Below, piece after piece: positions 49,401 to 56,064 of a stretch of DNA of 59,707 nucleotides (within the stretch, counting starts at the first letter, position 1; the number at the start of each line of letters is the position of its first letter). The translations under genes and the position numbers were made by a program. The DNA is taken from NCBI GenBank assembly GCA_023151115.1, contig JAKLJP010000043.1, positions 1 through 59,707 on the forward strand. The letters run 5' to 3'. The notes beneath the pieces are model-generated. The model saw nothing but the letters and a program-made list of their open reading frames with translations. It did no database searches and had not been told where the DNA came from. The DNA comes from Anaerolineae bacterium (GTDB taxonomy: Bacteria > Chloroflexota > Anaerolineae > 4572-78 > J111).

Positions 49401-49522
49401 ATATTTTTGTGGGCATGTACGACTCCCTGACCGGCCAGCGTCTCCCCGCCACCAGCCAAAATTCACCCATTTCCGATAATCGCGCCTGGCTCACCCGGAT
49501 TCAGGCGGTGGAACAGCCATGA
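46454..49522 (+). CDS. GT39-like membrane glycosyltransferase with three beta-sandwich modules
   Basis: A 1022-residue GT-C protein, the largest of the battery. The first external loop is GLDVFLTADEDDQMMFSTVF; LGYPGIPTLVLGAM, then FEPFILAHTRVIHVDAPLAY. After about 11 spans and a soluble region (GGIEYAWIYPGPI) come modules at about 591-720 (ARLIGLSVPQTS, PPGTYHLEVGMYDFVTGQSY), 755-870 (LTLVGHDYADSELSPG) and 892-1010 (IELVGYKLLDQTVAPEE, WKYDIFVGMYDSLTGQRLP). It resembles the protein at 38472 over its whole length, so these two are closer paralogues. Almost free of repeat inserts. Confidence 0.85.
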   Translation: MDILIEKSSPRPRSLTLAGINIDRRWLQLAIPLGLFLVIFIPRVVGLDVFLTADEDDQMMFSTVFLKSVLRGRWGSALVLGYPGIPTLVLGAMGVGLRYWFHYQGWLPLPWVHDSLMPTLNQVTANYKAFAYPLDFIYWVRFPLALVASIAILGIYFLGRRLLGERLAILGTLIIAFEPFILAHTRVIHVDAPLAYFMFLSFLAFLLYLERGSWRWLFLSGLLGGLAALSKTPAALLGPILLVAGLFYALFPPPGTPRAVRWKRLGIALLGWGLIALVAFFTLWPAMWRRPAFALEWIIENIQNANNSLHPTTGHFWGDQESDQNPFYYLLVFPYHLTPLVSVGVVAGLGLIGGGLIARWRKIETWTAQMLPLALGLVAYIAFFIAPVSLVSRRGDRYILPVYFAAALLAALALYWLATWFKRRLPGLFNRFKVTATGLVGLVIFLQAGTVLLYHPYYLAYYNPLLGGGATAPYWLNVGWGEGLDVAARYLNNTNKQNPPQVAAWYSNQFGPYYNGPTFDLSDQSSALTGDYTVFYINQVQRGFPSREILAYFRQREPVQVVKLGGIEYAWIYPGPIISQTPPENYTFPAGVILGGGARLIGLSVPQTSMPADLFAAGPQAEDWPYFYGQKIPGLPVTLYWETLAQINGEQNIYIRLVDEQGHGWGQIDRLILAGLWRPDRWRAGYFIRDEYKLPIDPATPPGTYHLEVGMYDFVTGQSYGLAKNIGQLTLTPPQKIPQPAELTLKPSVSTPINADLTLVGHDYADSELSPGAEIEGKIFWQAVQPLIKDYRVEFSFIATDRKKYVVAEPPLSQVYRPSEWRRSEVVGAAYRFRVPAAAPASDYPLQVSVLDPDTGEPVGPAVTLAQVKVKPQERNFELPSGVTPVSAFLNDEIELVGYKLLDQTVAPEESFGLTLYWRSLRPATSNYTVFVHAVGPDQVIRGQWDSVPAGGAAPTSGWLPGEIIEDHYQVPLAKDAPPWKYDIFVGMYDSLTGQRLPATSQNSPISDNRAWLTRIQAVEQP

Positions 49523-49660
49523 TGGGGGTCAGGGGTCAGGGGTCAGGGGTTGGGTGTCAGGTGTCGGACGTCAGCCAGACTATGTTTATCTTACCCAGAG
49601 CTGTAGGCTCCCGGCCTCCGACCCCCGGCCTCCGGCCCCTACTCCCTACTCCCTGACATG
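49520..49660 (+). repeat. Mixed heptamer arrays between two glycosyltransferase genes
   Basis: GGGGTCA and GGTGTCG units, then GGCCTCC/CCTACTCC units up to the next ATG. Not paired as a good hairpin. Confidence 0.7.
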
Positions 49661-52282
49661 TCCAAAACCTCCTTCGGCTTATTCCTGGCCTTGCTGCTGA
49701 GCAACGCCGTTGTTTTATACAGCAATCTGGATTGGACCTGGCTGCGTTTCCCGGCAGCCCTGGCCCTGACGTTTGTTCTGCCCGGCTGGGCTTGGTTATT
49801 AGCCCTGAACTGGCTGCACACCGACGACTTGGTGGAACGGATCGTTTTGGTGATTGGCCTCTCGTCGGTGCTGTCCGCCCTGGTTTTGCTCATTGCCCTA
49901 CTCCTACCCGGCCCTTTCACCGAAACGCCTAATTTGATTGCACTTAACCTCGCCACCTTAACCGGCTTCGCGTGGCGAATGGCGAATCAAGAATGGCGAA
50001 TAGCCAAGATACCGAGCGAATCATTAATCTCCAATCTCCAATCTCCAATCTCTAATCTTCAATCTCTAATCTCCCATCTCCCATTTAAAACCCTTTTGAT
50101 CCTGTTAGTCATTGTAGCCGTCGCTGCCTTCACCCGCATCGCCCGTCTGGGCTACGCCGAATTTCACGAAGATGAGCTGGAAAATATGCGGCTCATTGTG
50201 CGGGCTTACAAGGGCGAAGAGTATGCGCCGTTTCTCGACAGCAAGGGGCCGATTCATTGGCTGCTGCCGGCGGCGTTGTGGTATCTCAACGGCTGGGTCA
50301 ACGAAGGGATTGCCCGCACGCCTTTTGTCATTACGGCCATCCTGCTGGTTCCACTGATGTTTGCCCTGGGCCGGCGTATGAGCGGCGGACGGGACTCGGT
50401 GGGGCTGCTGGCGGCGGGGTTTGTCGGCGTGAACGGCTTTTTTGTGGCCCTGGCCCGCCACGTCGAAAACCGCGCCCTGATTGTCTTTTGGGGGGCGCTG
50501 GCGGTCTGGTTTGCTTATCGCTACTATCGAGAGAACCGCTTTAGTTTTTTATTTTTCACTGCTTTAACGCTGGCCGTTAGTCTGATTGCTCATCCCAATG
50601 TGCTGCTCTATCTGCCCGTTTTTGGCTACCTGATCTGGCACAAACTGAGGGCAGAACCGGAGACCTGGCGGCGGCAGTGGCCTTGGCTGGCGGCGGCCGG
50701 GCTGATTTTTGCCGGTTTGACCGCTCTGTTTTATGTGCCCTATCTGGCCGACCCGGAAATTGGCCTGGTCTACCAATATTTTGCCAGCGAGCGCGTCGGC
50801 GAGGCGCTGCTATACAACCTGGTCTGGAACATTTTTGTCGAGGATGCCCTTTACACCACCTACTATCACGCCCCGGTGCTGGTAGCGCTGCTGGTCTGGC
50901 TGCTTGGCCGTCACTTTGCCCAGTGGGGCTGGCGCGGTTGGGGGCTGCTGGTCGGATTGAGCGGCGCGATTATCACTACTGTGATTGTCCCCGATGCCTG
51001 GATTATCGCCAATATCAACCTGGCTTTTGTGCCTTACGCTTTGCTCAGCATGGCTTTTATGCTGCTGCCGCGCACCAGCATTGAGCTCAAAACCATCTTT
51101 CTCTGGTTCAGCCTGCCGCTGGGCGCGCTGGTCTTTCTGGCTAAAGATGCCTCCAACCACATTCAAATTGCCTACACCGGCTGGGCGCTGCTGGCGGCGC
51201 TGGCCCTGGTTGATTTGTGGAATTATTTGTCGGTAGACGGTAGACAGCAGACAGTAGACGGGGCACAAGCTCCTTCCCCCCGTCTACCGTCTACCGTCTA
51301 CCGTCTACTGCGGGGTGCTATTGTTATCTACCTGACTCTCGCCGTTCCCCTCATCCTCTTTTACCAATACCTCTCCTTCGATGCCCTGGTGACAACATAC
51401 TGGCAGGCCAAGCTTGACTCGGTCAATAATCCCAACTCCATTTACAACTGGCTTTATGGCGACATCCCTCGCCCGCGCCGGGCTATTTCCAACCCTCGGC
51501 TGGCCGGCTGGAAGGCGGTGGGTTATCAATGGGCCAGCGGCGGCCTCTCCGGCGATTTTCGCAGCATCAACGAGTCTTTTGCCGTGCCCATCTGGTACAC
51601 CCTGCAAACACCACGCTCTTGCTACGATGACCCCCAAAATTACTGGGTCCGCCGTGACTGGAAAGGTTGGCCGGAGGAGGAGCAGGCGCTGCCGGGGCAG
51701 GGCTATACACTCACCCACGTCGTCCTGGTAGACCGGGAGCCGATGCTGCATCTCTACCAGAAAAACGCTCCGGCGGGTGAGCCGAAATTATTGGATGTGG
51801 AAGCCTACCGTCACCCTTTCGACCGGCTGACGACGCCGGCCCGCATGGCCCAGGATGAAATGATTAGCCAGCCGGCCTCGCTCAACTTTGGCGATAAATT
51901 GTTATTACGCGGTTACGATGTGCCTCAAACGGTCGCCCATAGCGGCGATTTGCTGCCGGTCACAGTTTATTGGGAAAGCCTGGCCCCCATGGAACTGCGC
52001 TATCGCGGCTTTGTTCACCTCGTCGGGCCGAATGATACTCGCTGGGGCCAGCATGACGACGACCCGGCCTGCCGCCTGCTGACCACCGAAATGCGCCCCG
52101 GCCAACATTCATCGCGCCAGTTTCGCCTGCCGGTTGACCCCGCCACCCCTCCCGGCAACTACCAGATTGTTTTCGGCCTGTACGACCCCAACACTTTGCA
52201 GCGTCTCCCCATTTGGGACAACCTGACGGGCCAATCGCCGGGGGATACGGTGGTGTTGGGGCAGTTGACCGTTAGCAATTGA
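49658..52282 (+). CDS. GT39-like membrane glycosyltransferase, paralogue 1 of an inverted pair
   Basis: An 874-residue GT-C protein. It carries an extra N-terminal membrane block (four spans) before the catalytic start RLGYAEFHEDELENMRLIVR (acidic pair), then SKGPIHWLLPAALWYL. The soluble part has GDFRSINESFAVPIWYTLQT and RSCYDDPQNYW, and one module at about 738-865 (LLLRGYDVPQTVAHSGDLLP, PPGNYQIVFGLYDPNTLQRL). The protein encoded at 56065-58608 on the other strand shares all these blocks. Repeat-encoded loops occur at 49980-50095 (AATCTCC units) and 51232-51312 (GTAGACG and its complement, an in-frame hairpin). Confidence 0.84.
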   Translation: MSKTSFGLFLALLLSNAVVLYSNLDWTWLRFPAALALTFVLPGWAWLLALNWLHTDDLVERIVLVIGLSSVLSALVLLIALLLPGPFTETPNLIALNLATLTGFAWRMANQEWRIAKIPSESLISNLQSPISNLQSLISHLPFKTLLILLVIVAVAAFTRIARLGYAEFHEDELENMRLIVRAYKGEEYAPFLDSKGPIHWLLPAALWYLNGWVNEGIARTPFVITAILLVPLMFALGRRMSGGRDSVGLLAAGFVGVNGFFVALARHVENRALIVFWGALAVWFAYRYYRENRFSFLFFTALTLAVSLIAHPNVLLYLPVFGYLIWHKLRAEPETWRRQWPWLAAAGLIFAGLTALFYVPYLADPEIGLVYQYFASERVGEALLYNLVWNIFVEDALYTTYYHAPVLVALLVWLLGRHFAQWGWRGWGLLVGLSGAIITTVIVPDAWIIANINLAFVPYALLSMAFMLLPRTSIELKTIFLWFSLPLGALVFLAKDASNHIQIAYTGWALLAALALVDLWNYLSVDGRQQTVDGAQAPSPRLPSTVYRLLRGAIVIYLTLAVPLILFYQYLSFDALVTTYWQAKLDSVNNPNSIYNWLYGDIPRPRRAISNPRLAGWKAVGYQWASGGLSGDFRSINESFAVPIWYTLQTPRSCYDDPQNYWVRRDWKGWPEEEQALPGQGYTLTHVVLVDREPMLHLYQKNAPAGEPKLLDVEAYRHPFDRLTTPARMAQDEMISQPASLNFGDKLLLRGYDVPQTVAHSGDLLPVTVYWESLAPMELRYRGFVHLVGPNDTRWGQHDDDPACRLLTTEMRPGQHSSRQFRLPVDPATPPGNYQIVFGLYDPNTLQRLPIWDNLTGQSPGDTVVLGQLTVSN
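51232..51312 (+). repeat. GTAGACG heptamer hairpin inside a CDS
   Basis: GTAGACGGTAGACAGCAGAC-type units and complementary GTCTACCGTCTACCG units occur in frame within one glycosyltransferase gene (translated as SVDGRQQTVDG and PSTVYRL). Confidence 0.85.
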
Positions 52283-52325
52283 CAATTGATTATTGACCAT
52301 TTACAATCGCGTTGGCTAACTTGAA

Positions 52326-52541
52326 ATGGATATCAAACCACGCCCCAACCATAAACTATATCTTCAAACTTTGCGCCGCATGACCCCGGAACAACGGCTG
52401 GCTAAAGCCTTTGAGCTATCGGAGTTTTCCCGGCAGCTTTTTATTCATGGCCTGCGGCGGCGGTTTCCTGATTTATCAGAGGCAGAGTTCAAAGAATTGC
52501 TTTTGCGCCGGCTGGAAAAATGTCACAACCGGAATTATTGA
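52326..52541 (+). CDS. Small helical protein ending in CHNRNY
   Basis: A 71-residue protein: RMTPEQRLAKAFELSEFSRQ, then LRRRFPDLSEAEFKELLLRR and a terminal CHNRNY. I recall similar small proteins with this C-terminus encoded directly before nucleotidyltransferase genes in many bacteria, but the family has no established function known to me. Its last 22 bases overlap the start of the next gene, so CHNRNY is encoded by the same bases as the next protein's MSQPELL. The arrangement suggests a co-regulated pair, possibly toxin-antitoxin-like. Confidence 0.7.
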   Translation: MDIKPRPNHKLYLQTLRRMTPEQRLAKAFELSEFSRQLFIHGLRRRFPDLSEAEFKELLLRRLEKCHNRNY

Positions 52542-53086
52542 AAAAGGTTATCCAAGTTCTTGAAGCCGGTGCAATCGAGTATATGATTACCGGCTCGATT
52601 GTGTCTAGCCTGCAAGGAGAACCGCGTTCCACTCACGATATAGATATCCTCATTAACATCCAGCCGTCAGCGGCCTCAAAATTAGCTCGCGCTTTTCCGC
52701 CGCCTGACTTTTACCTGGATGAAGAGGCTATTTTGGAAGCCATTAATCAACAGAGCATGTTCAATCTCATTGACATCACCACTGGCGATAAGATTGATTT
52801 TTGGATATTGACTCGTGAACCTTTTGACCAGTCTCGTTTTTCTCGACGGTATGTTGAGTCGTTTATGAATTTCGATTTGCAGGTTTCAAGCCCAGAGGAT
52901 ACTATTTTGGCTAAATTGCGGTGGGCCAAATTAGCTGGGGGAAGTGAAAAACAATTTACTGACGCTTTACGGATTTATGAGATTCAATTTGAACGATTAG
53001 ATGTAGGTTATTTGGAACAGTGGACTAAAAAGTTAAAGGTTGATGAATTATGGAAACGTTTAGTAGATGAAGCTGAGGTGACATAA
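52520..53086 (+). CDS. MNT-like/DUF6036-like nucleotidyltransferase
   Basis: A 188-residue protein with a minimal nucleotidyltransferase signature: EYMITGSIVSSLQGEPRSTH (Gly-Ser) followed by DIDILI (Asp-x-Asp), and a third acidic residue in DKIDFWI. C-terminal SSPEDTILAKLRWAKLAGGS is typical of the AbiEii-like/DUF6036 families. Such enzymes transfer nucleotides to tRNA or protein in several toxin-antitoxin and defence pairs. It overlaps the preceding small gene by 22 bp and ends 2 bp before the next. An antiviral or toxin role is an inference only. Confidence 0.82.
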   Translation: MSQPELLKKVIQVLEAGAIEYMITGSIVSSLQGEPRSTHDIDILINIQPSAASKLARAFPPPDFYLDEEAILEAINQQSMFNLIDITTGDKIDFWILTREPFDQSRFSRRYVESFMNFDLQVSSPEDTILAKLRWAKLAGGSEKQFTDALRIYEIQFERLDVGYLEQWTKKLKVDELWKRLVDEAEVT

Positions 53087-53088
53087 CT

Positions 53089-56052
53089 TTGATCCCTCAT
53101 AAAACTTCACGCCTCCCGTTTCCTTTTAGAGAGTGGGCCATCCTTGGCCTCTTTTTTTTGCTCACCCTGGTCATGCTCTACCCGCTCTCGCTCAACCTGA
53201 CCCACATGGTCCCCGAACCCACCGACCCGCTGCTCAACGCCTGGCGCATGCAGTGGAATGCACGGGCCTTTCTGAGCGGGCCGGCGGCTATTGCCAACAT
53301 CTTCAATACCAATATCTTCTACCCCTTTCCTCTCACCCTGGCCTACAGCGAGCATTTTTTGTTTCTCTCGGCTCTGGCGCTCCCTTTGCTGCTCATCACT
53401 GACAGCCACTTATGGGGACTCAATGTATCAGGCTTGCTGACCTTCTGGCTGTCAGGATATGCGATGTATTTGTTGGTCACCGCCTGGACAGGCCAGCGCT
53501 GGGCCGGCCTTGTCGCGGGCCTTTTGTTTACCTTTTCACCCCACCGCTTCGGCCAGCTTAACCACCTGGAACTGCTGGTTACGCAGTGGCTTCCCCTGAC
53601 CTTGCTGGCCCTGCATTGGACCCTGACCCGGACCGGTTGGCGTTACCCGCTGCTGTTTGGCTTGTTTTTTAACTTCCAGATGTTGTCCGGCTTTCACTTT
53701 GGGCTAAGTTTAACCCTGGCCTGCGCCCTGCTGGCCCTGGTTTATACCCTGTTCGGGCGAGTCCGCTGGCGAGGTGGTTTATTTATCGCCGCCGCCCTCT
53801 CGATCCTGGCGACCCTCCTTTTGAACTGGCCTATCTGGCGCATGTATCTCCACTTTAGCGATGTGATGGGGGCCGTCCGCACCCCCGGCGAAGTCCGCAT
53901 TTACAGCGCCACCCTCACCGACTACCTCACCACCATTCCCCACAACTTCCTATACGGCTGGACCTTTAACCACTGGCCCGCCGAAAACCATCAAATTCAA
54001 CCCTTAATGCCTTTTGGTCTGGCTGGTTTGGTCCTGGCTTTAATCGGCTTGCTGACCCCTCTCTTCAGCCGCAAAATATCCAGTTCCGCCTCTGCCTCTC
54101 CTCCAAAATCTCCAATCTCCAATCTCCATCCTCCATCTTCTATCCTCTATCTTCTATCCTCTATCCTCCTCTTCCTCCTCCTCTCCTTTGGCCTCAACGA
54201 AGCCGCGCTCGGGCCCACCCTGGCCCCCCTGCTCAAATACTCCCCCTACCCCTGGCTGTACGAGCACCTGCCCCTCTTTCAAGGCATCCGCGTACCGGGC
54301 CGTTTTGGCATCATGGTCGCCGTCGCCCTCACCGCCCTGGCTGGTTGGGGTACTGCTACCCTTTTACGTATCACACCTCCCGCATCACGCATCACTCATC
54401 ACTCATCAGTGCGAAGCCTCCCCGTGGGACGCCTCACGCCTCTCCTCCTCCCCTTCCTCCTCCTCGAAGCCTGGTCCGCGCCGCTCGTCGGGCCAGAATT
54501 TCCAGCCGGGTCAACCATCCCGCCGGTGTACAACTGGCTGCGCCGCCAAACACCCGCCGAAAGCGTGGTGCTGGAACTACCCTACGGCGGCGCGTCGGAA
54601 TTTTTGTATGAGTATTATTCTTCTCACCACTGGCGGCAATTAGCCAACGGCGGCACCGGCTACACCCCGCCCATTTATCGCGACATGCGTCGTTGGTGGG
54701 CCACCTTCCCCGACCCGCGCTCGGTGGATGCGGTCCAACAATTGGGTATTGATTATGTCATTCTTCACTCTGACCGTTACAAGCCGGAGGATTGGCAGCA
54801 GCTTTTGGCCGATTTGCCCGCTTATTTGCCCGCCTTCAGTCAAATCAATCAAGTAGACAACGCGCTTATTTTGCAAGTGGCTGACCCTACTTGCTCGTCA
54901 AGCCCTGATGATATAGCCGTCACCCTGACTCCCACCGCCGAACTGGATGGCTGGCCCCAGGCGATGAAGGTCACTTATCAAAATGACGGTCAGGCCGCTT
55001 TTGTGGCCGATGTCGGGCGGACGAGCCGGCTTACCTTTGCCGATGGAACCAGTAAAAATTTTACCGAGCCTCTTATCACCCCTGCCGGTGAAAGCCAGTC
55101 CGTCATTGTTCCGCTGCGGGTTGAAACACCTCTCACCGGGGCCTGGCTGGCTGCCCTCGACCGGCAAATCTCTGCCGACAGTCCCTCCCCCGAAGCCGCC
55201 GCGCCCCTCGCCCCAACGGAAACCGGGGAGTGGCAGCCGCTTGGGCTGCAATTTATGGACGGGCCGCAGTTGGCAGCCATCCGCGTGGGTTTGGAAAACG
55301 CAACCAGTTGTAGTACACTCAGGCTGGCCTTAGAGTGGAGCGGCGGCCAGTCTGACGACTCGGCTGTGGCGCAGCTTCTGGACCCTTTTGGCCGGCTGGT
55401 GTTTGAAGATACCGCTCAGCCCTGGTTGGCCGCTGAGGTTGGAGAAAGTATAGATATCCGCGCCCTACCGCTGCCCGGCTCGCTGCCGGCGGGGCGCTAC
55501 GGTTTGCGCGTTTATGTCCGCACCGTCGAAGGTGCGGAACGGCTGCCCGTTACCGCCGAGGGCGTTACCATTCCCACCAACCAGATTCCACCGTTGCCGT
55601 TGGTCATCCAGCCTGCCCCGCCGACCGGATACACGGCTGAGCCGGATGGGGCCGTATTCGGAGAAACCATCCGGCTGGTGGGGAAGCAGCTTAGCCAGTC
55701 GCAAGTGGCGGCGGGAGACTGGCTGCGTTTCAGCCTTGTTTGGCAAACGGAACAGGCGGTTGAGACCGATTTGACCGTCTTTACCCAACTCCTCGGCCCG
55801 GATGGGCAGGTGTGGGGCCAGCGGGATAACCAGCCCAAAGGCGGCTGGTACAGCTTATCCTGGTGGTCGCCTGGCCAGCCGGTTGCCGACGATTATGCGT
55901 TTCAGGTCAGCCCTGACGCGCCGCCCGGAACGTATCGCCTGATTGCCGGTTGGTACAACCCGGCGACTCTCACCCGGCTGTCCACCGCAACCGGCCAGGA
56001 TTTTGTGGAAATTGGGGCTGTTGAAATAAAGGAAGCCGTCAGACAGGAATGA
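53089..56052 (+). CDS. Large GT-C-like/YfhO-like membrane protein with beta-sandwich C-terminus
   Basis: A 987-residue protein. The N-terminal half has about 11 spans: NLTHMVPEPTDPLLNAWRMQ in the first outer loop (Asp in TDPLLNAW), NIFNTNIFYPFPLTLAYSEH and AGLLFTFSPHRFGQLNHLEL. This pattern is typical of putative membrane glycosyltransferases of the YfhO/GT-C type. The soluble half has ESVVLELPYGGASEFLYEYY and two C-terminal modules, about 717-815 (degenerate) and 854-975 (IRLVGKQLSQSQVAAGD, PPGTYRLIAGWYNPATLTRL). Start TTG53089 has GAGGTGA upstream. Repeat-encoded parts: 54085-54180 (CTCCAAT/TCTATCC units) and 54365-54450 (CATCACG units). Confidence 0.75.
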   Translation: MIPHKTSRLPFPFREWAILGLFFLLTLVMLYPLSLNLTHMVPEPTDPLLNAWRMQWNARAFLSGPAAIANIFNTNIFYPFPLTLAYSEHFLFLSALALPLLLITDSHLWGLNVSGLLTFWLSGYAMYLLVTAWTGQRWAGLVAGLLFTFSPHRFGQLNHLELLVTQWLPLTLLALHWTLTRTGWRYPLLFGLFFNFQMLSGFHFGLSLTLACALLALVYTLFGRVRWRGGLFIAAALSILATLLLNWPIWRMYLHFSDVMGAVRTPGEVRIYSATLTDYLTTIPHNFLYGWTFNHWPAENHQIQPLMPFGLAGLVLALIGLLTPLFSRKISSSASASPPKSPISNLHPPSSILYLLSSILLFLLLSFGLNEAALGPTLAPLLKYSPYPWLYEHLPLFQGIRVPGRFGIMVAVALTALAGWGTATLLRITPPASRITHHSSVRSLPVGRLTPLLLPFLLLEAWSAPLVGPEFPAGSTIPPVYNWLRRQTPAESVVLELPYGGASEFLYEYYSSHHWRQLANGGTGYTPPIYRDMRRWWATFPDPRSVDAVQQLGIDYVILHSDRYKPEDWQQLLADLPAYLPAFSQINQVDNALILQVADPTCSSSPDDIAVTLTPTAELDGWPQAMKVTYQNDGQAAFVADVGRTSRLTFADGTSKNFTEPLITPAGESQSVIVPLRVETPLTGAWLAALDRQISADSPSPEAAAPLAPTETGEWQPLGLQFMDGPQLAAIRVGLENATSCSTLRLALEWSGGQSDDSAVAQLLDPFGRLVFEDTAQPWLAAEVGESIDIRALPLPGSLPAGRYGLRVYVRTVEGAERLPVTAEGVTIPTNQIPPLPLVIQPAPPTGYTAEPDGAVFGETIRLVGKQLSQSQVAAGDWLRFSLVWQTEQAVETDLTVFTQLLGPDGQVWGQRDNQPKGGWYSLSWWSPGQPVADDYAFQVSPDAPPGTYRLIAGWYNPATLTRLSTATGQDFVEIGAVEIKEAVRQE
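54365..54450 (+). repeat. CATCACG heptamers with a shared 19-bp motif
   Basis: ACGCATCACTCATCACTCATC is interrupted by AAGCCTCCCCGTGGGACGC, which also lies in the array at 3471-3496. Confidence 0.8.
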
Positions 56053-56064
56053 GCGAATGATGAA

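Noticed and set aside
27438..53086. A defence island formed by hicAB, the effector-associated protein and the nucleotidyltransferase pair
   Set aside because: The three are 8-25 kb apart and separated by housekeeping and glycosyltransferase genes; nothing links them.
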